Source of the DNA: Tetrahymena thermophila SB210
Taxonomy: Eukaryota > Ciliophora > Oligohymenophorea > Hymenostomatida > Tetrahymenidae
Direction: 5' to 3'
Length of the DNA: 64,000 nucleotides
Assembly (NCBI RefSeq): GCF_000189635.1
Contig: NW_002476013.1
Coordinates: 619,878-683,877 of the forward strand
Shown piece after piece: positions 49,045 to 62,068 of the stretch (its first letter is position 1; each line of letters begins with the position of its first letter). The translations under genes and the position numbers were made by a program. The notes under the pieces were generated by a model. The model was not told where the DNA came from, did not search any database, and saw nothing but the letters and a program-made list of their open reading frames with translations.

Positions 49045-52000
49045 TGTGTGACGGATTGTTAGAGTCTCTCTATTTATCTAACTTGCCAAATATATGTATT
49101 TACTTATATCTTAAAATAATGATTAAAAAAGAGTGTTGTTTTTAATTATTTTATTTTGCTTCTTTGTTTATTTATATTAGTAAATTATAAATAAATAAAT
49201 AAGTGTTTTGAATAATCAATATCTTTTTGGCACCAAAATATTAATTTATTGATAAAAAATACTTGCTGTCTTCTATTATTAATGCATTTACATTCATTTC
49301 ATCAAGAAATAATATATGTGATTTCTTACTTGCTTGCTTATTAACGCAATCAAAATATAAATATTCATTAAAGCAACTCAAATTTAATTTGAACTTTTTT
49401 TGAATTTGATTTTTTTTCTTTTTCATAATCACAATTCCCTCCTTTTTGCTTTTCTTATATTTTAATATCTCTTTAGTGCCAATTACTTTTTGTTTATTTT
49501 CAGTATTAAAAAAGTATCGAACATAGATCTCAATCTAATATAATTATGTTATTAGTTTTTCTTATTTTTAAATATATCCACAAATTTGTTATCTCAAATA
49601 AAAATTCTATCTATAAACCTTGTAATAAATTTGAATTTAAAAATAATTAGTAATTGCCGCTTAACTCGTAACTCTTTAAACATAAAATGTTACTAAATAT
49701 TAAAATAATTATTTTTGTAAAAATTATGATTTTAACATTTTATTTTTTCATTTTTTTTAATTACTGTTTTGTAAGAGTTTTTTTTTAATAACTTTTAAAA
49801 ATTGTTTTTTATTAAAAATTATTAAAACTTTTAATTCTTATTTCTAAGAATAAATATTTATTTATTCAGTAATATTAAATTACCTCATTCTTAGAAAAAT
49901 CAAGCCTTTATATCTAAAAATTTTCTTTCTAAATATTTTTTTGTTTTAGAAAGAAATTATTTTAAAAACTGATCTTAATTAAAAAAAACCATGTTACTGT
50001 AAATGTTAATATTATAAGAAGTATTTTAGAAATTATTAATTTAACTTAATTAAGACCTGTTTTTTCATTAGGAAATTATTTTCTAGACTAGCTTTAATAC
50101 ATGAATTATAATTATTTCACAATAAATGTAAGGAAGACATTATAATTTATTTTTTCATAATTGTAAAATTTATTCAATATAGGTTTAATTATCAGATTTA
50201 ATCTAAAATACTTAAATTTTAAATAATTATATTTATAAAAAACAAATAATGTGAAGTATATTATGTATAATAGACAGTTAAAATTTATTAATATTATTTT
50301 AATTTTATAACCAATTTTAAATATTAATAATTTTTTAAAATACATAAATATAATTTAATAAAGATCTATAAGAGAGGTTTCTAAACTGAAATAGAGGTAG
50401 TGGTGTAATATATAAGCATTTACCGTATATTAAAATACTTATTTGAAGTAATTTTCATTTTAAATAATGATATATAAATAAACTAAATAAAAAAAGAGAT
50501 TAATAATATAAAAATTAAAATAAAAAAACACTAAATTTTAAATCCTACAAAATTAAAAAAAATACTATTATTATATAAATTTACTAGAAGATATATGAAG
50601 TTAAAAATTAAATATTATCTTTAAATTAAATAATTTTATAAATTTATTGATCTTAGTTTTCTTCTATCAAATTAGCTCATAATTAAATGCATATAATTAA
50701 GTATAATAAAATTTTAAAAGCTGAAATTAATTTTTATTCATCTTTAAAATAGTAAACTATTATTATAAATTTAGACAAAAATCACAAACATGATTTCTTC
50801 AAATTAATATCTTCCTCAGTTTTTTTATTCACTTTAAAAAATTTACAATAATGTTTAATAGGATATAAAATATTTTTAATAAATAAACTGTTATGAAAAT
50901 TCAAATAAAGATAACTGATATAAATATTTTAAAATAATTACAAATTTGGTGTATAATTTAAGCAGTTTACTTTTTTAATCATGATAACTAATAACTAGTT
51001 TTAACAAATTTTTGATTGTAAATAAGCAATAAATCTTTATTCAAATAGATTTAATATTGAATATTTGATTTAATAGGTTATAAATAACTAGAAATAATTT
51101 AATAAAAAATATAAATCATTTAAATAAAATCATTAAAAATGATTGCTATAAATATGTGGTTCGATTCTAGTTTTTAAATTTTGCAAAATAAACTACATAA
51201 CTTTAAATATTTAGATTAGAATTTTAAAATTTCATCAAATTGAAAAATATTTTTTAATTTTTAATTACATTTTTAAAAAATTGATGAACAAAAAAATAAA
51301 CTTAGTTGACTACTTAACAAGATAGATTAAAAATTTTTAATTAAAAATAAAAGATTATAAATTATTAATGAGTTATAACTAGCCTATATTGAGAGAAGCA
51401 TACACTGAATATATTTTTAAGTCAATTATTTGGTTGTATTTATATCTATAGTTTTTTGCTGGTTTTTTAAGATAATAATATCATTATTATATATCAATAT
51501 TCAATGTTTTAATTGTATAAATTAATTTTTTAATCTTAGTGGCGCTCTATTTTGAGATAAATAAACACATATATTAATAAGAATCTATAAATAGTGGCAA
51601 TAATTTTTACAAATTTACTTGAAAAACCATACGCAATTATAAAATTTGTTTCAGTTAACTTGAAATAAAAAAGCTTTTAGAGTAGTGAAAAAACATAATT
51701 TACAAATAGACCTTTAAAATTTGCTACTTTTTCATGAAATGATGAATATTGCATTCTATGATTCACAAATTTCAGGTTAAAGCTTCCTTTATTATTTAAA
51801 TATAAGGCAAGTAGAAAGAAAAATAAATAAATAGATAAAAACCTAAAAAAATTAATACAATTAAAAAAAGAAATTTATTGGTATTCAATTTTTTTGATTA
51901 AAAAAGTAAAAAAGCATCAATTAATATTTAGGTGTTAACAAAATTCTACATAAGCTTTTGGAAAATATTCATATTGAAAAGGTGATATTTATACGAGGAC

Positions 52001-52064
52001 TATAGTTTTTTGAGGAATTCAAGTTTACAATTTAGGCATTTTCAATTAAAAGAATAAAATAGGA
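49045..52064. other. Long divergent intergenic region
   Basis: Three kilobases of very AT-rich DNA between the cyclin and the 7TM gene. A minus-strand frame at about 49241-49432 stays open in ciliate code toward the cyclin's first exon, but its composition is not convincing. A GGTTCGATTCT at about 51153 resembles a tRNA T-loop but has no cloverleaf around it. I call no gene here. Confidence 0.5.
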
Positions 52065-53165
52065 ATGACTTCTTCAACTTTCTTTGATGATGAGATACTA
52101 AGAATTGGAAATATTATTTCTGCGTCATTATCTTTACTGTCAGCATTAAATTTCTTAATCTTTTAGAAAAAAAAGGAAATATTTAGCAGATTGGTTTTCT
52201 TCCTTCAGTTTTTCTCAATGGTGCAAAACTTATCTTATCTGTCGTTAAATGAAAATATATTTAATATTCCTCCCTCAGTTGCGATATTTGCAAACTTGTT
52301 AGCTACTTACTCATTGCTCTTTACAACAATATGTATTATTCTGATTTATATCTCAGGAATACAATATATTTTTGATTCTGGCTCATCAATTCGCTCTTAA
52401 AAACGTATAGAGAAAGCATTTCTACTTTTTATATGTTTAAGTATCCTGATAGCTCTTTAGTAATATTTTTTTCAATTAAAAATTTTCATTTTAATGTTTG
52501 CTTTGTCCGTCTTATTTTAGCATTTAATTAAATTTTGTTAGCACTTAATATAACCAAATATTAATCTGCAAAATTTAAGGAAATTTTAAAAAATAATAGC
52601 AAAATAAGTAAATAGTAGATGTTTGTTTTACATAAATAATATATAGTTAATAAATAAATTTTTTAAGAATTTTTTATTAAAAAATAGTCCAATTTTTGAG
52701 TAATAAGCAGAATCGAGTGACTTCATTTATTAAAAGAATAATAATACATTTATTTTACTAGTCATATTCCCATCTATCTTATTATTTTTTTCCCTTTTAC
52801 TGATGTTAAGAGCTCGCTAAAAGCGATTAACCTATAACAAAGAAATGAGATCTCTGCTAATAAATAATAATATGCTCACAGAACCTAAAATTATTATGGC
52901 ATTTACTATATATAACATCGCCTAGTTAACTTACACATTTTCAGATAAAAATAGAGATATTTCAATTGATTCTTAACTGTTAATACCATATTCTTTTTGC
53001 GGTTTTATAATTTCTTTCCACTACATATTTTATTCTGGACTGTATAAGTCTTCAATAATCGATAAAATTAAATCTACATTTAGTGATGATAGCTTTAATG
53101 ATGATAGAAGTTTAGTTGGAGATCCACATGCTGAAACAATGAGCAATGAATTCGATAAAAAATGA
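52065..53165 (+). CDS. Seven-transmembrane protein, possibly cAMP-receptor-like GPCR
   Basis: ATG at 52065, TGA at 53163-53165; 366 aa if read without introns. The frame has no TGA, but a 60-nt stretch (about 52602-52661, GTAAAT...TTTAAG) could be an in-phase intron. Hydrophobic segments: IGNIISASLSLLSALNFLIF, LVFFLQFFSMVQNLSYL, VAIFANLLATYSLLFTTICI, FLLFICLSILIAL, IFILMFALSVLFQHLI, FILLVIFPSILLFFSLLLML, IMAFTIYNIAQLTYTF and IPYSFCGFIISFHYIFYSGL. Seven to eight spans and a polar acidic C-terminal tail (DDSFNDDRS) fit a GPCR. FSRLVFFLQFFSMVQNLSYL at TM2 is reminiscent of class E (cAMP receptor-like) proteins, but signature residues are weak. Membrane topology is solid; receptor identity is tentative. 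Confidence 0.65.
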
Positions 53166-54232
53166 AATTAGATTATTTAAATTGATTTTCATAAATTTAA
53201 TTATTGATAAAATAGATACTTTTAAGTATCTTAAGACTAATATATTTTTAATCAAACATAAACTTAGAAGGAATAATTCTTACTTTAATGATATTAAATT
53301 ATATAAATAATTATATTCAATACTAATTACTTATTTTAAGTATTTCATTTTATAAATCTAAAATTGTATTTATAAATAAATTATTTCATTCATAAAATTA
53401 ATTTAAAATAAATGTATCTATTTCTTTTGACTAATTATTTATTGAAATAATATTAATTTCATATACATTTTATAAGTTTTTTAATTAATTTGAATAATAT
53501 TCTAATTATTTTTATTTTAAAATTTAGATAAAAATTAATATTTTTTCAAAAATATGAGAATACAAATAATATAAAAAGAACAAAGAATTTATTAGAATTA
53601 AACACTTTTTAAAATTATATTTTTTAAATACAGTAATTTCTCACTAACTCTAAATAAGTTTAATTGATATTTTATTCAAGAAAATTATATAGGATAAATA
53701 TTCAAAAATATGAAAATAAAAATTACTTTAGTAATTTAATATATGAGGAATTATAGTATTCAAAAAAATCAATAAATTTTATCAGTTGAATTAAAATAAA
53801 ACTTAGTAATTTTTTAAGGGAAAACTATTTTTAACAATAGAATTTATTTAAAACAACTTAGCTTTCAATGTCTTAAATCTGGTATTTAATTTTAAAATAA
53901 TTTCTTTGATTTTATTAATACTAAAATAGTTGTTTAGTGCGAGAACTACTTTAAAAAAATAGTAATTAATTACTTTTATATAGATATTAGATATATTTTG
54001 GATGATTAAGATTAATTACTGTAAACAAAGTGTACCAAAATATATTCTTATGCGTTTTTGATTAATTTATTTAAAGAACTAAAACGCTTGATAAAAATAT
54101 TGATAAACAAAAAAGGAATTAAAACTAAAGTAAAATCCTTAAATAGTTAAATAGTAGAATTTGAACATAAAATAGCAAATGAAATAAGCATTTAGCTCTG
54201 GCAAGAATAAAATCTTATAGATTTATTAAAAA
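53166..54232. other. Intergenic spacer
   Basis: AT-rich spacer between two plus-strand membrane-protein genes. No feature recognised. Confidence 0.6.
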
Positions 54233-56276
54233 ATGAAAGAGTATTTATTTATTGTTTACTTTAACAGATTATTTTAATTCAATTATTGATATTTTAGAAA
54301 TGTGCTATCAGATAATTTCTCATCATACTTAGTATTAGGTGTTGTAGCATTTACTTCTGGTAAAATTATTTTGCATAATTATTTCAAAAGATGATAGATA
54401 AAATTGGCATTCTTTCTATTCTTAATTTTAATAATATAGGTATTATGGGTTTATCAGATTTAGCAATTAGTTATCTTTACAAAGATGATTATAAAATGAG
54501 TCCATCTCAAGTTTCACTAGCTTAAAGTATAGTAACTCTTCCTTGGATTTTCAAACCAATATGGGGTTTAACTTCTGATTGCATTCCTTTTATGCAATAT
54601 AGAAGAAAATCATATTTGATTTTGTGTGGGCTAATTTCATTTGTTATGTGGTCGTTGATGGCCTATTAAATAAGATAAAAATTTTTAGGTTTTGGAGCTC
54701 TATTTATAATTCAATTTTGTGGATCATTTTGTAGTGTTATTGCAGGTAATAAAAAATAAATTAGATTTATTATTTAATAGACTGATTTTTTCAACAAATT
54801 TATATTTAATACATTTTATAATAATAAAAATTATAATGATAAAAAAATAGAGGCAATTGTAGTAGAAATTTCACAAAAAAGAGCCAGAGCTAATACTGAT
54901 TGGACTGAAGAGTAACAACAAGCTGAAGCAGCCAAAAACGTTTCTCTTTTTTTTGGTATTAGAAGCTGTGGTGCTTTAGTAGTTGCTTATCTAGGAGGTC
55001 ATCTTCTTGAAATTTTTTCTAAATATACGAGTAATTTAATTAAAAATTTTTTTAAAAATATTTATTTAAATAATAAATAAATTTCAACACCTGGCTTTCA
55101 AATTTTTTAATTTTACTTTATTTTATGAAATAGTTTTTGCGATTACAAGCTGCTTTCCATTAATGATTGTAGTTTCGTCATTCTTTTTAGATGAAGAAAA
55201 AACAATAAATAATACTACTTTGGTTGAAACAACTAAATATTAGATTAGATAATTTTGGGTTTTTATAAGTAAACCAGCTATTTATAAACCTATTCTGTAT
55301 ATATTAGCTTTTATGATGATGCCTTGCAGTGGTTCTGCTATGTTCTTTTTTTATACAAATGTGTTGGGTTTTTAGCCTGAATTTTTAGGGTAATTGAGAT
55401 TTATATATGCTTCAGGCTCTATTTTTGCTACCTTAATGTATAATAAATATTTAAAGAGTGTTCCCTTTAAAAAACAGTTCACATACAGTACAATTGTAAG
55501 CTCAATATTTGGCTTAACTTAGATTTTACTTGTTACAAGGTAAGTTTTCTTCAAATTTCTTTTAGTATTATTAACCAATAATTAATTTTTTAGAATCATA
55601 TTATTAAACCAAAAAATAATTGATATTCAATTTTTAATAATATAAAAAAGTTAATATTTTTATTTTTTAAAAAAATAGAGCTAATTAAAGATTAGGAATC
55701 CCAGATAAAGTATTTACAGTAAGTGACAGCATTATGCTTCAAATTGTAGGTGAATTTAACTTAATTCCTATTTTAGTAATGGCATGCAGACTGTGCCCTA
55801 AAGATATTGAAGGAACTATGTATGCTTTATTAATGTCTACTTTAAATTTTGGAGGAATTATGAGTGAGCAACTTGGTGGTTTATTAACTTATTCTTTTGG
55901 AATTAGTGAAACAAACTTTGACAATCTTTGGATTCTTGTTTTAATTACCAATCTTTTACAATTAACTCCTTTGATATACTTAAATAAGATTGATATCAAT
56001 AAAGCTTAGGAAATTACTGGTTCGACCCACTAATAATAAGATTCTTAAGACGAAGAAAAAATTGAAGCTAAATAAAACACAAGTGAATCAGAATAGTTTT
56101 AAGATGATGATAATGAAGTTAAAAAATGTGTTAATAATTAAGTTAATAATACTGTTTAAAATGAGGAAGACAGGTTATGTGAATAGTCTGATTAAGATTA
56201 TGGCTTAAGTTAGTCAGAGTAGGTATAAATCAATAACCAAATTGAATAATATATTGAACATTATTCAGGATTTTGA
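54233..56276 (+). CDS. Folate/biopterin-type transporter (BT1 family, MFS)
   Basis: Multi-pass transporter of the BT1 branch of the major facilitator superfamily; relatives carry folates, pterins or S-adenosylmethionine. Six exons: 54233-54240, 54298-54359, 54440-54745, 54851-55030, 55134-55539 and 55679-56276; 519 aa. Family marks are LSDLAISYLYKDD, LPWIFKPIWGLTSD and YRRKSYLILCG in the N-half, and a central loop VVEISQKRAR. The C-half has MLQIVGEFNLIPILVMACRL and EGTMYALLMSTLNFGG. The last roughly 85 residues are a hydrophilic Gln/Glu/Asp-rich tail. The first exon is only 8 nt (ATGAAAGA); it was accepted because the phase fits and yields MKENVLSDNFSSYLVLG directly before the first TM. Substrate cannot be told from sequence. 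Confidence 0.9.
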
Positions 56277-57259
56277 TATTTCTAGCTAAATAATAGATAA
56301 TATATATGTAAATATGGGATAATTATTTAACATATAAAATCATTTATCGGTTTTTGTTTCTAAAATATTTGCAATAAGCTTAAATAAAAAATTTATTTAT
56401 TTATTTAATTTCAGAATTAACGTTTAAACTATTTCATAAAATGTCTTCACTATTTGAGTATTAAGTATACATTTTTATTATTTATTAAGTGACATCATAC
56501 TTATTTTGAAGTATTTTAGATTAAATAAGAATGAATTTTAGAATTAAATATTTATGCAAGCAAAATAAGATAAAAGACTAAACATTTTTTACAACATACT
56601 AAATATATACAGATCAGTAAATAATTTAATATTTTATTGAATTGTAAGGTCTTCTTAATTACAAATAAATATCAATCAAAACAATATTTTTGTATTTAAA
56701 TTTAAATAAAATTTTTAATTAGGCAGAATAGCTTGAATATCAAATACTTGTGTTTAAAAATAACATAAAGTATTTAATGTTTATTTATTTAGAACATATT
56801 TAATAACATGTAAAAAAACAAGTTATTTAAGATTTTATTAAATAAAATGAATTTTTTTAAAAATTTAATTAGTAAAATTTATTTTTGATTTTCAATTTAT
56901 TGTTTTTTAGTATCAATTAAATTACTTAGAATAAAGTATATTTTTTTATTATGATTTGTAGAACTATAATAAACTATTACTCTGAGAGAACCAAGTAGTT
57001 TATTATTTTTTATTCTTTAAATGAAAGAGATCTTTACCATCTTTTAAAAAGGTTTTATAATGAATGAGTCATATTTGCAAGTGTAATCTATCTAAAATAA
57101 GCTAAAAAATTATTATTTTTAGATTATTTGACATAAATGAATCTTTATATACACACATTAGATTTTTCTGTTTTTAATTTCTCTATAGAAATATATAATA
57201 TCTTCAATAAATAATAATTAAAAAAAATTTATAAAAATTACTGAAAATTTTATTTAAAA
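56277..57259. other. Intergenic spacer
   Basis: AT-rich spacer between the BT1 transporter and the flavoenzyme gene. No coding or RNA feature supported. Confidence 0.6.
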
Positions 57260-58918
57260 ATGAATTCTCTTACCAAGTTTTTTGCAAATAGCTTTTCTAA
57301 GTAATAGAAACTAGGCAAATATTCATTTTCTTTTGTTAAGCCACCTAGAAATACTAGCTTTAAGAAGCTCTAAGAATCTGATATTAACTACTTTCGCTCC
57401 TTCTTAGATTCACATAGCATTTTGACTGATAAAGAATCTATCACTCCCTTCAATTAAGATTGGAACAAAATATTTCATGGTGAAACCTAGCTTGTACTTT
57501 AGCCTAAAACTACTGAATAACTTGCAAAGATTATGAAGTACTGTAATGAATAGAAAATTGCTGTCGTTCCATAAGGAGGTAATACAGGTCTTGTAGGAGG
57601 TTCTGTCCCAGTTCATGATGAAATAGTTGTTTCACTCAATAAAATGAACAAAGTTTTGAGTTTTGACCAAAACACTTAAGTTGTAACAGTAGAGGCAGGG
57701 TGCATCCTTGAGGCTTTAAATGATTATTTAAAACCTTTCAATTGCGAAGTACCTGTCGATCTTGCTGCCAAAGGTTCTTGCTAGATAGGTGGAAACATTG
57801 CTACTCATGCAGGAGGTATTCGTTTAATCAAGTATGGTCCTTTAAAAGCTCATGTTTTAGGTCTCGAAATTGTTACTCCAACTGGCTAAATCTTAGATTT
57901 AACTAATACCATGCGTAAAGATAACACTGGTTTCGATTTAAAGCAGTTATTTATTGGATCTGAAGGAACTTTAGGTATTATTACAAAGGCTAATGTTGCT
58001 GCTTTCAAATAAGATAAGTTAAATAATTTGATTCTAGTTTAATGCAAAGATTTTAACTAGGCGTTATAAGTAAGAAACGAGGCAAAATGTAATTGATAAT
58101 GAAAAATTTTATAATTTTAAAAAATTAATTTAAATAAAAATAAATTTATTTATTTAATTTTCAAAAGCTTTCTTAGGCAAAGATATATCTGCTTTAGAAT
58201 ATCTTGATGGTATTACTTTGGACATAGTTTTAAACAATTCAAGAGGGAAAACATACAATCCTTTTACAAACATGTAAGATAATGACAAAAAGGCATACAT
58301 TCTTATCGAAATTTCTTGCAATTACAACATTGAAGAAGTGGTAGAAAGATTATTTAACAGACTTGAAGAATTGGGAATTTATGAGGATATGGTTAGCTCA
58401 CAATCAGAAGAATAATATAAAATGTTATGGCATTTGAGAGATGGTGTTGCTGAGGTATTTATTTATTATCATTCTAAAATAATATAATATTTTAAATAAA
58501 TTGAAATTAATAAATCCTATTAAATAAATTGTAGGCTGTTGTTCATATAGGATCTAATGTAGCTTATGATATCAGCTGTGACCCTAAATATTTTGGAGAA
58601 ATTACAAATATTATGAGAGAACGTTGCAAATAAATTGCAGAAACAACAAGTTGTGGCCATATTGGTGATGGTAATCTCCATTTAATGTTTGCAGCTCATA
58701 ATGAAGAATGTGTTAAGAAGATGGAAGAAGAGCATGAGAAATTTTTATATGATTGGGTAAAATCTGTTGGTGGAAGCATTAGTGCTGAGCATGGTATTGG
58801 ATTGCAAAAAAGACCTTACCTTTGGGAACATAAAAATTAAGTTGCTCTAGATTATATGAAAAAGCTTAAGGAAGTTTTTGATCCTAACCACATTCTTAAT
58901 CCATACAAAATAGTATGA
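57260..58918 (+). CDS. D-2-hydroxyglutarate dehydrogenase-type FAD oxidoreductase, mitochondrial
   Basis: FAD-linked alpha-hydroxyacid dehydrogenase (D2HGDH/D-lactate dehydrogenase group), oxidising D-2-hydroxyglutarate to 2-oxoglutarate. Three exons, 57260-58088, 58168-58454 and 58535-58918; 499 aa, normal for the family. The N-terminus is a mitochondrial presequence ([16 protein letters not shown], basic and Ser-rich, no acids). The PCMH FAD-binding domain shows [48 protein letters not shown] and [16 protein letters not shown]. The substrate domain has [11 protein letters not shown] (metal-binding GDGNxH) and [14 protein letters not shown], the usual C-terminal signature, followed by [11 protein letters not shown]. 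The motifs fit D2HGDH better than mitochondrial D-lactate dehydrogenase, but the two are hard to separate by eye. Confidence 0.93.
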
Positions 58919-59657
58919 TAAAGCTTTTAAATACAAATTGTTTTATGAAACTAAAATATTGTTAAATTATAAAATTAAATTTGAGCTAATTCATATATTT
59001 TGGTTTAGTGAATATTATTTGTGTTTTTTTTTGTATTTGCTAGCTTGTTTTTATAGGGATAAATATATCTTGAAAAATAATAATTTTAACATTAATTTTA
59101 TTAAATTAAAAATTCTATAACAAACATATAGTAAAAAATAAATAAATAAATGTATTAGAAAATATATGCTTTGTCCTATTAAAAATTATGCATAATAAAA
59201 TTTCTATTACCTATAATATTGGGTAAAAAAATTTGCCTCCCCCTTAAAGGCCTAATTCTTTGTTTGAATTTCATAAAAATATATATATAAAAAGAAAAAG
59301 TAATTTTATTAATTTTGCAAACTTTATAATTAAAAGCATTTAATATCTAAGAATAATAAGAATAAGAAAGAAGATAAACAAACAATATTTAAGTCACTAA
59401 ATTCAGCACATTTAAAAATAGAAAATTCTTTCAAATAACTTCTATAGGACTAAAGTAAAATGATTATTTTAATTACGATTTGATTATTAATTATACTGAT
59501 GTCATTTAAGGGCAATTCAAGAGTTTTTTTTTCTTTAAATCCTGTAAAAATTGAATGAAATATATTATTTAAGTAATAGGAAAAAGAGAAGATAGAGCTA
59601 CCAAAAATTTGAAATATAGCAAAATAAATATTTTAAAAGAAAAAAGAACAATTAGAA
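58919..59657. other. Intergenic spacer
   Basis: AT-rich spacer upstream of the helix-turn-helix gene. A small plus-strand open stretch at 58938-59120 is AT-biased and has no coding character. Confidence 0.6.
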
Positions 59658-60467
59658 ATGTCACAAAATAACGAAAACTCATTTTCTAACCAAATGGATT
59701 AAGAGAATGATTTAGATTCACAAAGTTTATCAAGTGAAAACGACGGTGGCTCTAATAATAACGGAGGTGGAGATGATGAAAGTCAAGAAAATTTAGGTTC
59801 ACAAAAAAAGAAGTACTCAGTTATTTCTTAAGAAGTTCGTGAGAAATTTATTCAGCGTGTAATTTCAAGAGAAGTTACAATTAAGGAAGCTGCTCGTGAG
59901 TTTGGAATAAAATTCTCAACTTCAAAAGCCATTTTATAAACCTTTAAAAGAGAAGGTCGTATAGGAAAAAAGAAAACCCGTCAAAGAAAGCCTAAAACTA
60001 ATAAAGGAAATGGTTATGCAAACGATTCTGGTGATTCAGGTTGTATTCATAACAATTCTCCTTCAAAGAATCCTGATAATCCTTAGAATTTCGATCAAGA
60101 ATTGAGATAAATTATAGAGGAAATGCAAGGAATTATAAATAAAAATAGCGTGGCATATAATACTACTTAACTAGATTCTCCATTTAATTAAGGTCAGTAG
60201 CATTCTCCAAGAAATCTTCGTTTTAATGGCAATAAAATACAACAAATGGCAATACAAACATTCTAAAATCCCTTCACATAGATATAACATACCCCAACAT
60301 TAAAAGCGGAAGAAGACGAGGAGAGAAACGAGCCAAGTGGCGATATTTAAAAAATAAAAGCTCAACTAAAAAGCTTGACTGCAGAAAAGCTAAAAGATTG
60401 TTGCTAGAATAACCCAAGAATATATTCTTAAGAACAAAATGATTTTAATTACACAGCATATTTTTGA
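59658..60467 (+). CDS. Helix-turn-helix DNA-binding protein
   Basis: Single exon, 269 aa, ATG at 59658 and TGA at 60465-60467. An acidic Asn/Gly/Ser-rich N-terminus (about 1-50) precedes a basic three-helix segment at about 53-105: YSVISQEVREKFIQRV, then TIKEAAREFGIKFSTSKAIL, then TFKREGRIGKKKTRQRKPK. The EAA-x-x-x-G-I-x-x-S-T-x-K-x-I helix-turn-helix followed by EGRIGKK matches a homeodomain-like/transposase-derived HTH class that is frequent in ciliates and other protists. The remainder is polar with no catalytic transposase DDE residues, so this is a stand-alone DNA-binding protein, possibly domesticated. No target is predictable. No introns. Confidence 0.8.
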
Positions 60468-62068
60468 TGATAAATGTTAAATGAAAATAAACCAATTTCT
60501 GTAAAAATTTCTTTTGAACCACACAAAAAGATTATTAACTTAATAATAAGTATATTTATTCAATATGTACAGCTATTAGTCTAATTAAATAAATTTCATT
60601 GCTTTTAAATGGGATTATAATCGTTGATAGTAGAATGCTTTTATATAGCAAATATATTTACGAAATATTTGTGAGATTATTAGTTCAAATCACCGGCAAT
60701 AAATAAAAATCATAATAAGTTCTATAATATTTACAGAACTGATCAATATAAATAAATAAACAAATAAATAATAAAAACTTATTAAGTCAAGTCACTCTAT
60801 CTATCTATCAATCTACTAACTAATTTCGTTTAAATTTATTAATATATTAAATTTAATCTAAATTTGAGAAATTAATTTATAATCTTTTAGTTATATTTAT
60901 TTTATTTCTTTGTTCACAAGTTGAAAATTTATATTAAAGATCATACAAATAGTTTTTATTAAATATATAAAAAAATCTAAAAATTTTCTTGTTATTTAAT
61001 TAATAAATTAGCACACAAATTATTAATAGCAATTATTGCTCTATGTCAATAAAAAATTCTAAATATCTTATTTGTTAATTTAGGAATTGATAGCATATTA
61101 AATTTTCTAATTCTAAAAATATTAAATTTATAAATTTATATTTATATTTTATGATTGAGTGATACAAATTATCATTTATAAAATAAAACCAAATTGATTT
61201 AAAATGTTATTAATTTTATTTATCTCCCTATCTCTTTTATTGATTATTTGGTAGTTAAAACTTTTTACATAACTTACCAAATATTTATTTTTGACAAATA
61301 AAGATAATCATAAATAATTTTTATTTTATTTTATTAATTTTGATACTTTAACTATAATTTACTGATGGACTGACTGATTATCAAATTTTATTTTATTTTT
61401 TGTTTGATTTTTTTAATAAATATAAAAATGTTTTATTCAATAAAATAAATAACTTAAAAAAATAAATTTTATTTTAAATATAATCAAAATATTTATATTA
61501 ATTATAATGTGAGAAAATATTAAATAAATTAACCATTTTTATTAGAAGAAATTTAATTGAGTTTTTCTAAATAGCTTTATATGTTAAAATTAAAATAATT
61601 GATGATTGCTGAAAAATTATTTTTTATTAAATTTATTTTAATATTTAAGGAATTAATGAATGCTTAGGATTAAATAAGATCTAACACGTTTAAAGAATTA
61701 TCGAGAATTTGGTTGTTAAATTTTAAAATCAGGAATATCTTTTTTTTGTAAAAAAAAGGAATTTAAAATATGTTTCTTAGAAACAAATATAAATTTTTTA
61801 AGGGCAACTATAATGAGATTTTCAACCTATTTATTTAGGTGGTGAAGAGTGAATGAATGAATAATGCATTATTAAGCATTTATAAAAGAAGATATAATGC
61901 ATTTAAATAAATTAATTAATAGCTACCTCAAATATATTTAAGTTAAAATATATAAATTTACAGAAACTTTAAGAATCTAAGAAAATAATAAATAGGATTT
62001 TTAAGAAAGAAATAGAAAAAGGAAGATAGATATAAAATTTAAAAAATAGTTAAGTAGAAGTAAAAAAA
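60468..62068. other. Intergenic spacer
   Basis: About 1.6 kb of very AT-rich DNA between the HTH gene and the Oxa1-like gene, with short CTAT-type runs near 60797-60820. I see no gene on either strand. Confidence 0.6.

Noticed and set aside
49241-49432. Minus-strand ORF upstream of the cyclin
   Set aside because: Open in ciliate code, but the composition looks random and no in-phase splice links it to the cyclin. In DNA where only TGA stops, such frames are expected by chance.
51120-51170. GGTTCGATTCT resembling a tRNA T-loop
   Set aside because: No acceptor stem, D-arm or anticodon arm can be formed with the flanking sequence.
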